Of a stretch of DNA of 64,000 nt, positions 9,655-21,540 are shown piece by piece. Every line of letters begins with the position of its first letter. Within the stretch, counting starts at the first letter, position 1. Source of the stretch: Scleroderma bovista (lineage: Eukaryota; Basidiomycota; Agaricomycetes; Boletales; Sclerodermataceae); the NCBI GenBank assembly GCA_037178675.1, contig JAYMGJ010000380.1, positions 124,001-188,000 of the forward strand. Reading direction: 5' to 3'. The translations under genes and the position numbers were made by a program. The notes below the pieces were generated by a model. The model was not told where the DNA came from, ran no database searches, and saw only the letters and a program-made list of their open reading frames with translations.

Positions 9655-12600
9655 CTACTACGTCTGAAGCCATCCTATTCGCTTCTGGTACCTCTTGCAA
9701 GTGTCCCCCATCTGTATCTTGCTCCATTTGCGAGTACTCGAACCACTGTGTCCATAAGTGCCAGAACCTGGTCAAGGCCAAGTCTAACTACCTTTCCCAG
9801 AAGTCTAAGCGCACTAAGAAGGGTGGTAATGCTGCAAATCAAGCCTTTGATGCGTCTAGCTCTTCTCAAACACCTGCTGAGTCGTCCTCTGACTCCCAGT
9901 CCGCTTCCCAGGCCATGGAGTTTGCTGGCAATGCAAGTCTTCGTTCCTTTGACCCCTCCTCTCCTCTGTATCCACTCCAACTCGATGCTGACGTCCATTG
10001 GAATGCAGACACTGGGGCCACTGCTCATATGACCCCCCATCGCCACTGGATCCGCAATTATACTCCAAAATGCGTCCCTGTGAAGTTGGCAGACAATAAA
10101 GTTGTCTATTCTGCTGGGGTGGGGTCAGTAGTCTTTGTACCAGTATTGGAGGGAGGAAGGAAGCAGCGCCCTGTCAAGTTTACCAACGTCATGCATGTCC
10201 CTGACCTCAGGAATAATTTACTATCTGTGCTTTACTTGTGTCGAAGTAAGGGCTTCCTTGTGAGCATTAATGCGACAAAGATAGCTTTCAGATGCCATCC
10301 CGGACCTGTCCTCTTCGTGGCAAACATTGGGAACACCAACTGGGCGTTTCTGGATGGAGAAACCGCCCCACTGGTCGAATTTGCGTCTGCAGCGACGACT
10401 ATCCCTCTAGACCTCGACTTGTGGCATAGGAGACTTGCCCACCACCACCTGGCTAATGTGAAGACCTTAGTTCATCGCAACCTTGTCACTGGTATGGCCA
10501 TAGACTCGAAGGCAGCTCCTGACCCTCTCTGTGAACCATGCCTGGCTGGTAAGATGCATGCCAACCCCTTCCCTAGCTCCTCTTGGCGCGCCTCCAGACC
10601 TCTGGAACTTGTCCACAGTGATGTCCATGATGTAGCCACCTCTCCATGTCTGGGTATCGATACTGGATCACTTTCATCGACGACTATTCGAGATTTCGCT
10701 TTGTTATGCCTCTCAAGGCCAAGTCCCAAGCTTTTGAGGCCTTCAAGACGTTCAAGGCCTTTGCTGAGAACCAGAGCGAGCGAAAAATGAAGATCCTGCA
10801 CGATGACAAGGGAGGGGAGTATATGAGCAATGCCTTCATCGATTTTACCACCCAATGCGGCATTCTTCGCCAGCATACTGTCAGGAATCGACCCCAGCAG
10901 AATGGAGTGGCAGAGCGTGCTAATAGGGTTCTATCCGAGCGGATTACTGGGATGTTGGACGAGTCTGGCCTTGCCAAAGGCTTCTGGGGCGACTGCCTTG
11001 CTTCTCTAGTCCATGTTTGGAACAGGTGTCCTACTGAGGCCATCAAGGATGCTACTCCCTATGAACTGTGGCATGGGTGCAAGCCTGATGTGTCCCACCT
11101 TCGAGTTTGGGGCTGTACTGCCTATGTGCATGTGCAGAAGGACAAGAGGCGACCTCTGGAGTCCCACATGGAGAAATGCGTCTTTCTAGGCTATCCTGAG
11201 GGTTACAAAGGCCGGAAGTTCTATAATCCCACCTCCAAGCGCACTCTAATCTCTGAAAGGGCTGATTTCGACGAAAGGTACTTCCCTATGTCCAAAAGAT
11301 CGTCCTCACCCTCCCAGCCTCCCCCTACTGCTCCTGCTCTCGTCCCACCTGCGCCCCCTGTTGAATACTACAACCCTGGTGCAACTCTGGACTCTGAGAG
11401 CGATTGCAATGAGGTACTGGATCATGGGGGGAGCCTATACCTTTACCTGCTAATCCAGAACCTCCTGCTATTCCAGACGAACCTCCTGCGCCTCCTGTGC
11501 GCACTCCATCCCCAGAACCACGTCCCAGACCTCCTAGTCCCGTCGGAATCGGTGCCAGACTGCCTATGCGCAACAGACAGAAGCCTAGGGAGTGGTGGAA
11601 GCTCTCCCCTGCGCAGCTCGATGATCCTGATGAGATAGAGGACAGTGATGGTGAGTTGGCAATGTCTGCATCGCTTCCAGATGAGCCACTCACATTTGCA
11701 GAGGCACTAACTCGTCCTGATGCGGAAAAGTGGAGACAGGCTGCTTTGGAGGAGCTGGCTGCTCACCAGTCAAATGGTACTTGGACCCTTGTTCCTAGGC
11801 CTGCTGGGAGTAAGGTGATCGGTTCAAAGTGGGTATTTAAGGTGAAGCGCAATGCAGATGGCTCTGTGGATCGCTACAAGGCTCGATTGGTGGCCAAGGG
11901 CTACAACCAGCGCCCTGGGTTCGATTATCTCGAAGTCTTCGCTCCTACTGTTCGCCTTTCCTCTATCCGGGTTATCCTCGCGCTTGCTGCACTCCAGGAC
12001 CTCCACCTGCACTCTCTCGACGTCTCTCATGCGTACCTCAATGGAGAAATGGACTGTGAGGTCTATATGGCGCAACCAGAAGGATTTGTGGAGGGAGATC
12101 CCAAAGCAAAGGTGTGTCTGCTCCAGAAGGCTATCTATGGCAGTAAACAGGGCAGAAACTGCTGGCACAAGAAGATGCGCTCTGTGCTCGGGTCCCTTGA
12201 CTTCAGGCAGACCTACTCCGATGCCAGCATCTATATCTACTCAAAGGATGGTGTAACTATCATTCTCCCTGTCTTTGTCGATGATATGACTCTAGCCTCG
12301 AAATCTGAACATGCCATCCAGTCTTTCATCGCCCAGCTCACCCAGCACGTCAAAATCGGCGATCTGGGGCCTACTACTCAGCTTCTAGGCATCAAAATCG
12401 ACAGGGATCGTTCCAAGCGCTCTATCTCACTCTCCCAAAGGCAGTATTGCCTTGATGTCCTTGATAGGTTTGGTATGGCTGACTGCAAACCCATCTCCAC
12501 TCCAATGGAACCTGGACTTCGTCTGTCTCGCACTCAGAGCCCCCAGAACGCTCAGGAAGCTGCAACTATGCGTCAGACCCCTTATCTCTCTGCTGTTGGT

Positions 12601-13260
12601 GCTCTGATGTATCTTGCTACCACTACTCGTCCAGATATCGCATATTCTGTCGGAGTATTGGCCAGATTCAACTCCAATCCTGGCTGGACCCACTGGCTCG
12701 CTGTCAAACACCTCCTGCGTTATATTAAGGGTACCCTTAATGACTCTATCATCTACTCCCCTGATCCCTCACAACCTGAGACCTTTATCACATTTTCTGA
12801 TGCAGATCATGGAGGATGCAAGGATACTGGTCACTCTACTGGTGGATATGTGGTCAAGATGGGTACTGGTGCGGTTTCCTGGTCTTCTAAGCTGCAAAAC
12901 GTCGTTGCTCTATCTACTACTGAAGCTGAGTACATGGCAGCTGTCCAAGCAGGCAAGGAGATCAAATGGATGCACAATCTGATGCATGAGCTTGGTATTC
13001 CACTTCCTGGTCCCTCGTCTCTGCTCATTGACAACCAATCCGCGATTTCTGTGGCCAAGAATCCAGAACACCATGGCAGGATGAAACAGCTGGACCTTTG
13101 CTACTACTGGCTTCGAGATGCGGTCCAGGAACAGGCTATCACACCTTCATTCGTCCCTACCACTCAACAGGCTGCTGATCTGCTCACCAAACCGTTGACT
13201 ACACCCAAGGTGAGGGAGTTTTGTCAGATGCTGGGACTTGGTGGATCTGGGGGGAGTTAG
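9655..13260 (+). pseudogene. Copia F1 gag-pol, 5'-deleted, two frameshifts
   Basis: Compared with copia F3, the primer site, leader and first 200 or so residues of gag are missing. The rest is in order: CCHC knuckle (CSICEYSNHCVHKC), aspartic protease (DTGATAHM), integrase HHCC (LWHRRLAHHH...CEPCLAGK), DDE core (HSDVHD, DDKGGEYMS, QQNGVAERANR), reverse transcriptase (KVKRNADGSVDRYKARLVAKGYNQ, FVDDM) and RNase H (TFSDADHGG, LSTTEAEYMAA). A 1-bp loss near 10636 and a length change in the G run near 11430 split it into three frames (9639-10790, 10646-11638, 11497-13260). The reverse transcriptase and RNase H part is one intact frame of 587 codons and still has the segment that F3 lost. It is dead as an autonomous element. 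Confidence 0.9.
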
Positions 13261-13279
13261 TGATTTACAGAGATGCACA

Positions 13280-13291
13280 ATCAGGGGGAAG
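13280..13291 (+). promoter_or_regulatory. Polypurine tract of copia F1
   Basis: ATCAGGGGGAAG immediately precedes the 3' LTR, identical to the tract of F3 (32946-32957). Confidence 0.8.
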
Positions 13292-13522
13292 TGTTGATAT
13301 TGAGTGTTTGTGCACTCTTGTGGTGTTGTGTGGCGCATTTGCAGTGATTACTTGAGCTGTTTCCTTTCCAGGTTGATCAGGTGATTTGTGGCTTGTGTTT
13401 TCCTATGTTTCTCTTTGTTTGCTTTGTGTGTATAGTTGAAATATTTGTGCCCAGAGTCCTTTCTCCTCAGTCTCTGACACTGGGCACTAGAGTGCTGAGC
13501 ACCTTTGTGGTTTATCTTAACA
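13292..13522 (+). repeat. LTR-F, 3' LTR of copia F1
   Basis: 231 bp, TGTTGATATTGAG to TTATCTTAACA. It is shorter than the 5' copy because one of the two CTGACACTGGGCAC repeats is missing. The right flank is CTATG in LTR-D and does not match the ATGAG at the left end. Confidence 0.85.
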
Positions 13523-13848
13523 CTATGTTGATCCTAGCAAGTCTCCTACTCACACAAAGGCAAAAGCCACCTCTTTCCCAGACTCAATGCTAGACCTTTT
13601 AGGACTTATCCCACCTCTGGGATGTCCTTCACTCCAGACATTGTAGCTGTGCTCAACTCTGGACTACTTTCCTGTGGTCCGGACTTACTCCCTGTGCTCA
13701 TCTAGTGCTCAGAACTACTTTGTATGACCCAGACTTGACTCTCCACACTAAATAGCACCTACCAGTGTCTAGACTTCCCTCCTCATTAGTCAGTCCCCTG
13801 CAATCCTGGACCTTCTAGTAAGATCATCGAGGAGAACCAGTCTTGACA
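13523..13848 (+). repeat. LTR-D 3' fragment
   Basis: Matches the last third of LTR-D, from GATCCTAGCAAGTCTCC to GAACCAGTCTTGACA. Its upstream two-thirds are not present on the far side of copia F1. Confidence 0.85.
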
Positions 13849-13935
13849 GCTGGCTGCTATATGCAGTTGGTCTATCTTAATCCCAGCATCTATGAGCCCA
13901 GTTCATTGCAGCCCCAGCCAAGTAATGGACTAATC

Positions 13936-14161
13936 TGTTAAGATAAACCACAAAGGAGCACTCTTGTGCCCAGTGTCAGAGCCTGAAGAGAAAGGACTCT
14001 GGGCACAAAAATTTTAGGTATACAAACAAAGCAAACACAGGAAAACAGTGTAACACAAAAGCCACAAATCATCTGATCAACCTGAAAAGGAAACAGCTGA
14101 AGTAATCACTACAAATGTGCCACATAACACCACAAGAGTGCACAAACACTCAATATCAACA
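13936..14161 (-). repeat. LTR-F solo copy
   Basis: 226 bp, plus-strand ends TGTTAAGATAAACC and AATATCAACA, with a perfect TAATC duplication (13931-13935, 14162-14166). Confidence 0.92.
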
Positions 14162-14496
14162 TAATCTCCCAGCTCCCATCCAACAGACATACACCACCTC
14201 TAGTACCAGCACTCCAGCCTCCCAGCCCTCCTCAACTTCTAGTTGTTATATGTGTGGAGGTCCTCACTTTCTCAGCCAGTGCTTGGTTGTAGAAGACTAT
14301 ATTCATGCTTGTCAGATTGTGCACAGAGATGCACATCTAACATTCCCAGATGGTTCCTGTCTCAATCTGACACCATAGAACTGGTCTTTTCCGCACCACC
14401 ATTGACAAGTGTTTTGGCAGCTCACTCCTAGTCCAGTCATCTACCCCCTATTAGCATGCCGAGCACTTCTGAGTTCAGACATTGTTAGAAGTAATG

Positions 14497-14569
14497 TGAC
14501 CAGACAGGGAATTGAACCATAGACCTCCTAGGTCTATACCAGGTGCTCTAACCACTGAGCTATATGGTC
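14497..14569 (-). tRNA. tRNA-like element in TRIM LTR
   Basis: Same 73-nt unit as at 3907, with both box motifs present. One change lies beside the B box (GGTTCAATTCC retained, CTATGG in place of CTAGGG in the T stem). Confidence 0.6.
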
Positions 14570-14642
14570 AAGGGTACATGGCCTACTTGGGGGGTTTTGA
14601 CCCAAGTACTAGCTTGAAAACTAGTAAAGTGAGGTGCTGAGA

Positions 14643-14868
14643 TGTTGGTTTTGAGTGTTTGTGCACTCTTATTGTGCTTATGAACGCCGTTTGGGTGATT
14701 ACTTCAGCTCCTTCCTTTATTAGTTGATCACATGATTTGTGGCTTGTGTTTTCCTATGTTTCTCTTTGTTTGCTTTGTTTGTATAGTTGAAATTTTCGTG
14801 CCCAGAGTCTCTTCTCTTCAGTCTCTGACACTGGGCACTAGTGTCCTCCTTTGTGATTTATCTGAACA
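14643..14868 (+). repeat. LTR-F solo copy inside TRIM LTR
   Basis: 226 bp, TGTTGGTTTTGAG to ATCTGAACA, flanked by a perfect TGAGA duplication (14638-14642, 14869-14873). It post-dates the TRIM insertion. Confidence 0.92.
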
Positions 14869-15542
14869 TGAGATTACACCACTCAACAGACATGACCCCC
14901 CACCTCACATAGCATTTACTACATACAGCACTGTAGAGCCAGACTTGGCTTCCTTCATCTTCCAATGAATCCCTATTGCTGAAAATAATGCTATAATCAT
15001 TGATGCTGATGAAGATGTGGAGGTTCATGCAATCACATGGAGTAAGGTGAAGGAGAAGGATGTGAGTAAGCCCCCACAGGAGAATACTCACACAAAGGAG
15101 GGAGGAGAGAGGCCAAATGCACTGAAAAATCAAGAACAATCTATGGAGGACTCAGTTCTGAGCCCCAACAACAACCAAGAAGACATTCAGCAAAATTCTC
15201 AAAGTCATTGTCCCTAGTATTACTGTCAGTGATCTTCTTGCAGTCAATTATACTCATACTCATTGCATTTTTGTGCTTGCATCTGCAAATGAGCTTTCCA
15301 CTGCAGTACCCCTTCTCCTTGAGTACTTTACCCCTCTATGTGAGCTTAAAGTCACTCTCAATGGTGTCCATGAAGAATTAGGCCTTCTTGACAATGGCTT
15401 GGAGATTGTTGTCATACGTAAATATATTTGGACAGAGTCACAAGCTAAAATAAACCTAAAATAAACCCTCAGATCAAGACCCATATGCAGACAGCTAATG
15501 GGAGCATTCAGGAGATGCCCAGATGTATTGAAATGCTTGAAA

Positions 15543-15820
15543 TGTTGGTATTGAGTGTTTGTGCACTCTTGTGGTGTTGTGTGGTGCATTTGCAGGGATT
15601 ACTTCAGCTGTTTCCTATCCAGGTTGATCAGGTGATTTGTGGCTGTTGTGTTTCACTGTTTTTCCTTGTTTGCTTTGTTTGTATAGTTGAAATATTTGTG
15701 CCCAGAGTCCCTTCTCTTCAGTCTCTGACACTGGGCACTAGGTCTGTATTGTGTAGCTCTCCTCTTAATTCAGTCTCTGACACTGGGCACTAGAGTGCTC
15801 ATTTGTGGTTTATTTTAACA
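15543..15820 (+). repeat. LTR-F solo copy
   Basis: 278 bp, TGTTGGTATTGAG to TATTTTAACA. Flanks are TGAAA (15538-15542) and TCAAA (15821-15825), a duplication with one difference. It interrupts the protease-region frame. Confidence 0.85.
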
Positions 15821-16129
15821 TCAAATTGACATTGAAGGTATCAAGACCTGGGTTCATATGTTTGTTATTCCAGATGCCATGTATTGCATTGTGCTTGGCT
15901 ACCCATGGCAGCGTCATGTTCATCTCAAGAAAGATGAAGATGATGTTGTCATCTACATTACCATTCACGACCCCTGTAACCACTCAAATCTTTGCCGCAT
16001 AGCCATGACACCCTGGCCATTCCAAGGCCCACCAAATTCTCTGGCCTTCCTCACTGCTATCCAAGCAAGTGTATCACATGCACTGCAGCATGCAGGCTTC
16101 TCAGTTTCTACAGCACAGGCTGCCCCTAG

Positions 16130-16185
16130 TGGTAAAAGTAATGTGACCAACAAGGAATTAAACTCTAGACCTCCTAGGTCGATAT
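16130..16185 (-). repeat. TRIM LTR fragment
   Basis: The first 56 bp of the TRIM LTR in plus-strand reading (starting TGGTAAAAGTAATG) end abruptly where LTR-F begins. The rest, with most of the tRNA-like unit, is not on the far side of copia F2. Confidence 0.8.
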
Positions 16186-16449
16186 TGTTTAAATAATCCA
16201 CAAAAGAGCACTCTTGTGCCCAGTGTCAGAGACTGAAATTATGAGGAGAGCTACAGATTACAGACCTTGTGCCCAGTGTCAGAGACTGAAGAGAAAGGAC
16301 TCTGGGCACGAAAATTTCAACTACACAAACAAAGCAAACAAGAAAAACAGTGTAACACAAAAGCCACAAATCACCTGATCAACCTGGAAAGGACCTCAAG
16401 TAATCACTGCAAATCACACACAAGAGTGCACAAACACTCAATATCAACA
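16186..16449 (-). repeat. LTR-F, 3' LTR of copia F2
   Basis: 264 bp, plus-strand TGTTTAAATAATCC to AATATCAACA. The adjoining CTTCCCCCTGAT is the purine tract of F2 read on the opposite strand. Confidence 0.85.
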
Positions 16450-17838
16450 CTTCCCCCTGATTGTGCATCTCTGCAAATCACTAACTCCCCCTAGATCCAC
16501 CAAGTCCCAGCATCTGACAGAACTCCCTCACCTTGGGTGTAGCCAACAGTTTGGTGAGCAAATCAGCAGCCTGTGGAGTAGTAGAGACAAAGGAAGTTGT
16601 GATGGCCTGTTCCTGGACTGAATCTCGAAGCCAGTAGTAACACAGATCAAGCTGCTTCATCCTGCCATGGTGTTCTGGATTCTTGGCCACAGAAATCGCA
16701 GATTGGTTGTCAATGAGCAGAGAGGAGGCACCAGGAAGGGGAATACCAAGCTCATGCATCAGATTGTGCATCCATTTGATCTCCTTGCCTGCCTGGACAG
16801 CTGCCATGTACTCAGCTTCAGTAGTAGAGAGAGCAATGACGTTATGCAGCTTAGAAGACCAGGAAACTGCACCAGTGCCCATCTTGACCACATATCCACC
16901 AGTAGAGCGACCAGTATCCTTGCATCCACCATGATCTGCATCAGAGAACGTGATAAAGGTCTCAGGTTGCGAGGGATCAGGGGAGTAGGTGATAGAGTAT
17001 TCAAGGGTACCCTTAATATAACGCAGGAGGTGTTTGACAGCGAGCCAGTGGGTCCAGCCAGGATTGGAGTTGAATCTGGCCAATACTCCAACAGAATATG
17101 CGATATCTGGACGAGTAGTGGTAGCAAGGTACATCAGAGCACCAACAGCAGAGAGATAAGGAGTCTGACGCATAATATCGGCTTCCTGAGCATTCTGGGG
17201 GCTCTGAGTGCGAGAGAGACGAAGGCCAGGTTCCATGGGAGTGGAGATGGGCTTATAGTTAGCCATACCAAATCTGTCCAGGACATCAAGGCAATACTGC
17301 CTTTGGGAGAGTGAGATAGAGCACTTGGCATGATCCCTGTCGATTTTGATACCTAGAAGCTGAGTGGTAGGCCCCAGATCACAGATTTTGAAGTGCTGGC
17401 TCAGTTGGGTGATGAAAGACTTGATGGCAGATTCAGATTGCGAGGCTAGAGTCATATCATTGACAAAGACAGGGAGAATAATAGTTACACCATCCTTGGA
17501 GTAGATATAGATGCTGGCATCAGAGTAGGTCTGCCTGAAGTCAAGAGACTCGAGCACAGAGCGCATCTCCTTGTTCCAGCGAATTCCACCCTGTTTACTG
17601 CCATAGATAGCCTTCTGGAGCAGACACACCTTAGTGTTGAGATCTCCCTCCACAAATCATTCTGGTTGAGCCATATAGACCTCACAGTCCATTTCCCCAT
17701 TGAGGTAGGCATGCGGGACGTCAAGGGAGTGCAGATGGAGGTCCTGGAGTGCAGCAAGAGCGAGAATAACCCGGATGGACGAAAGGCGAACAGTAGGAGC
17801 GAAGACTTCAAGGTAATCGAATCCAGGACGCTGGTTGT

Positions 17839-18412
17839 TGTTAAAAGTAATGTGACCAGACAGGGAATTGAACCCTAGACCTCCTAGGTCTATACCAGGT
17901 GCTCTAACCACTGAGCTATATGGTCAAGGGTACATGGCCCCTTGATGGGGGGTTTACTCCCAAGTACTAGCTTGGGAACTAGTGAGGTGATCGGTCCCTG
18001 ACGACTATGTATCCATCTCAACAGCCTCCCCTAATCCAGCACATCACTATTAGTAAAAGTGCAGGTGTGGGAATCCATTGCCTAATCTGCTTCTGGTCCA
18101 TTCCCTTGATGGTAGGGATTACTAACCCATAGGGGTTCCCTTCCTTTTGAAAGGGCTTACTAGGACACTGTGGACTTATCAGGAACATCAGACTCCACTT
18201 TATGTCTCTCTCCGCTTCTCGGCTCATAACCTGTAAAGTAAAGTGACCAGATGCTGAGGGAATTGAACCCTAGACCTCATCTTGGTCTATACCAGGTGCT
18301 CTAACCACTGTCTCCTATGGTCTGGGTACATCCGGCTTACTTGGGGACCTCCATCTCCAAGGACTAGCTTGGGAACTAGTGAGGTGAGGTGCTGAGACTA
18401 CACCACTCAACA
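17839..18412 (-). mobile_element. TRIM, full-length but diverged
   Basis: Two LTRs (17839-18023 and 18232-18412) flank an interior with the GCCTCCCC purine tract and a CGGCTCATAACC primer site (both in plus-strand reading). A perfect GTTGT duplication (17834-17838, 18413-18417) surrounds it. Compared with the 536-bp copies it is 574 bp and differs by short block replacements, for example around 17990-18010 and 18255-18345. Confidence 0.88.
17853..17925 (-). tRNA. tRNA-like element in TRIM LTR
   Basis: The 73-nt unit in the left LTR is identical to the consensus, with intact A and B boxes. The equivalent unit in the right LTR (about 18246-18325) is altered in several places, so it is not listed separately. 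Confidence 0.6.
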
Positions 18413-21400
18413 GTTGTAGCCCTTGGCCACCAATCGAGCCTTGTAGCGGTCTACAGAGCCATCTGCATTGCGCTTTACCTTGAATACCCACTTTGAACCG
18501 ATGACCTTACTCCCAGCAGGTCTAGGAACAAGGGTCCAAGTACCATTTGACTGGTGAGCAGCCAGCTCCTCCAAAGCAGCCTGTCTCCACTTTTCCGCAT
18601 CAGGACGAGTCAGAGCCTCTGCAAATGTGAGTGGCTCATCAGGGAGAGATGCAGACATAGCCAATTCATCATCACTGTCCTCCATCTCATCTGGTTCATC
18701 GAGCTGCGCAGGGGAGAGCTTCCACCACTCCCTAGGCTTCTGTCTGTTGTGCATAGGCAGTCTGGCACCGATTCCAATGGGACTAGGAGGTCTGGGACGT
18801 GGTTCTGGGGATGGAGTGCACACAGGGGGTGCAGGGGCTTCATATGGAACAGCAGGAGGTTCTGGATTAGCAGGTAAATGTATAGGCTCCCCCCCATGAT
18901 CCAGTACCTCATTGCAATCGCTCTCAGAGTCCAGAGTTGCACCAGGGTTGTAGTATTTAACAGGGGGCAAAGGTGGGACAACAGCAGGAGCAGTAGGGGG
19001 AGGCTGGGATGGTAAGGGCAATCTTTTGGACATAGGGAAGTACACTTTCGTCGAAATCAGCCCTTTCAGAGATCAGAGATTGAGAGAACGCTTGGAGGTG
19101 GGATTATAGAACTTCCAGCCTTTGTAACCCTCAGGATAGCCTAGAAAGACGCATTTCTCCAATGTGGGACTCCAGAGGGCGCCTCTTGTCCTTCTGCACA
19201 TGCACATAGGCAGTACATCCCCAAACTCGAAGGTGGGAGACATCATGGCTTGCACCTCATGTCCTTCTGCACAGTTCATAGTACAGCCCCAAACTCGAAG
19301 GTGGGACACATCAGGCTTGCACCCATGCCACAGTTCATAGGGAGTAGCATCCTTGACAGCCTCAGTAGGACACCTGTTCCAAACATGGACTAGAGAAGCA
19401 AGGCAGTCGCCCCAGAAACCTTTGGCAAGGCCAGACTCGTCCAACATCGCAGTCATCCGCTTGGATAGAACCCTATTAGCATGCTCTGCAACTCCATTCT
19501 GCTGGGGTTGATTCCTGACAGTATGCTGGCGAAGAATGTCACATTGGGTGGTGAAATCAATGAAGGCATTGCTCATATACTCCCCTCCCTTGTCATCGTG
19601 CAGAATCTTGATTTTTCGCTTGCTCTGGTTCTCAGCAAAGGCCTTGAACATCTTGAAAGCCTCAAAAGCTTGGGACTTGACCTTGAGAGGCATAACAAAG
19701 TGAAATCTCGAGTAGTCATCGATGAAAGTGATCCAGTATCGATACCCAGACATGGAGAGGTGGCCTACATCGTGGACATCGCTATGGACAAGTTCCAGGG
19801 GTCTGGATGCGTGCCATGAAGAGGTAGGGAAGGGGTTGGCATGCATCTTACCAGTCAGGCAGGGTTCACAGATAGGATCAGGGGCAGTCTTCGAGTCTAT
19901 GGCCATCCCAGTGACCAGATTGTGATGCAGCAGGGCCTTCACATCGGCCAGGTGGTGGTGAGCTAGTCTCCTATGCCACAAGTTGAGATCTAGAGGAGTA
20001 GTGGTAGCTGCAGACGCAAATTCGACCAGAGGGGCAGTTTCTCCATCCAGAAAAGCGCAGTTGCTTGTCCCTATGTTTGCAACGAAGAGAACAGGGCCAG
20101 GGTGACGTCTGAAGGCCATCTGCGTCGCATCAATGCTTACAAGGAAGCCCTTACTTCGACACAAGTATAGCACAGAGAGTAAATTATTCCTGAGGTCAGG
20201 GACATGCAGGACGTTGGTAAACTCGACGGGACGCTGCTTCCTTCCTCCAATAACCGGTACAAACACCACAGACCCCACCCCAGCAGAATAGACCACTTTA
20301 TTGTCTGCCAACTTCACTGGAACACATTTGGAGGTATAGTTGCGCATCCAGTGGCGATGGGGGGTCATATGAGCAGTGGCCCCAGTGTCTGCATTCCAAT
20401 GGACGTCAGCATCGAGTTGGAGTGGATAGAGTGGGGAGGAGGGGTCAAAGGAACGAAGACTTGCATTTCCAGCGAACTCCATGGCCTGGGAAGCGGACTG
20501 GGAGCCAGAGGATGCATCTGCAGGGGTCTGAGAGGAGCTGGACGCGTCAGAGGCTTGATTTGCGGCGTTACCACCCTTCTTAGTGCGCTTGGACTTCTGG
20601 GATAAGTAGTTGGTCTTGGCCTTGACAAGATTCTGGCACTTGTGGACACAGTGGTTCGAGTACTCGCAGAAAGTGCAGGACACAGAAGGGGGACACTTGC
20701 AGGTGCTGCCAGAGGCGAACAGGACTGCCTCAGACCCAGTGGTAGCCTCAGGGCGACGCTTGCGCTGTAACTCCTCCGCTAGGAAAGCCTCCTTGAGCCT
20801 GTCTTTCTCCAAAGACTGGAAGAGAAGTAGAGAAGAAGCAAAGTGGGAGTAGTCATCGCCCAGGGATCGCACCATAGCCATACAAATAAGCTCATTATCG
20901 AGGTCCTTGATGGTATAAGGGGTGGAGGCGTCCTTGGGGCGGAGCTGCTGGATCTTGGACATAGAGTCCTCAATCCTGGCGATGAGAGAGGTCAGGGACT
21001 CGTCCTCCTTCTTCCTAATCGAGAAAAAGTCGTCCCAGGCATTGAAACGAGCTCCTGGACGCTGTTGGAGGTGGATAGACTCCAGGGTCGACCAGATCTT
21101 GGCAGGGTGGTCTTGGACAGCCTCTATATGCGTCCTCTGTTCAGCAGAGAGGGAGAGATACAGCTGACCTGCAGCCTTGTCCGCTCTAAGGTCCCATTTA
21201 GCCTGGAGGTCGGAGTGGGAGTCATCAGGGCGCTTCTCAGCACCACTAACAATGGTCCAGAGGCCCTTGGTGCGCAGGAAGGCCTTCATCTCCCCCTTCC
21301 AGGTGGAGTAGTTGGAAGAGGCGAGTTTTTCGAAGGAAGGAGTGGAAGAGCTGGTGGAATCGTCGGCCATGGGGATGGGAATGCGATGGGGGCATGAAGG

Positions 21401-21520
21401 AGGGCTGGGGAGCGAGTTTTGAGGCTGGGGCAGAGAGGCAAAGAGTGGAAATCGATGTAGTAGGCGAAAAAAGTTGCGCAGCAGCAGGAGGGTGGTCTAA
21501 AGCATAGTCCTAAAGTTCCT

Positions 21521-21540
21521 GGAGCGCAGGGCTCATAACC
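21521..21540 (-). promoter_or_regulatory. Primer-binding site of copia F2
   Basis: Read on the minus strand it starts GGTTATGAGCCCTGCGCT, complementary to the anticodon region of initiator tRNA-Met. Here it adjoins a TRIM LTR in place of LTR-F. Confidence 0.75.

Larger units (their letters stand above)
14483..14888 (-). repeat. TRIM solo LTR, split by LTR-F
   Basis: 175 bp once LTR-F (14643-14868) and its duplicated pentamer are removed. Flanked by a perfect GACAT duplication (14478-14482, 14889-14893) in the gypsy gag fragment. Confidence 0.92.
13849..16129 (+). pseudogene. Gypsy gag-protease fragment, cut by four insertions
   Basis: Pieces of one gypsy-type gag-pol can be followed across the insertions. 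At 14240-14380 a zinc knuckle (CYMCGGPHFLSQC) precedes VVEDYI...FPDGSCL. At 14950-15540 there is an acidic linker, then LKVTLNGVHEELGLLDNGLE with the protease-like block IVVIRK and ANGSI. After LTR-F it resumes at 15821 with a VFVIPDA-like MFVIPDAMYCIVLGYPW block and VIYITIHDP. This order is typical of the gag/protease junction of agaricomycete gypsy elements. Several stops and Asp-to-Asn change at the protease catalytic position (LLDNG) show it is dead. Reverse transcriptase and integrase are absent. The host reading is broken by LTR-F at 13936, a TRIM LTR at 14483 (itself hit by LTR-F) and LTR-F at 15543. Confidence 0.75.
16481..21370 (-). pseudogene. Copia F2 gag-pol, interrupted
   Basis: Start at the Met of MADDSTSSSTPSFEK (21370), as in F3. 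In order on the minus strand: gag, CCHC knuckle (CTFCEYSNHCVHKC), protease DTGATAHM, integrase HHCC and DDE core (HSDVHDVG, DDKGGEYMS, QQNGVAEHANR), reverse transcriptase and RNase H. Near 19170-19320 a tandem duplication of roughly 90 bp, covering the CAEGHEV/RRTRGALWSP region, is followed by a frame break. A TRIM (17839-18412) cuts the reverse transcriptase just after the AKGYN block. The active-site motif reads FVNDM in place of FVDDM, an Asp-to-Asn change at a catalytic residue. The final frame (16481-17653) retains RNase H with LSTTEAEYMAA. It cannot make active enzyme. Confidence 0.9.

Noticed and set aside
9376..13522. Copia F1 as a complete element
   Set aside because: It lacks primer site and gag start, has two frameshifts and mismatched flanks.
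20843..21397. Long open frame opposite copia F2 gag
   Set aside because: It is the antisense reading of the gag coding region and occurs identically opposite F3 gag. Composition explains it.
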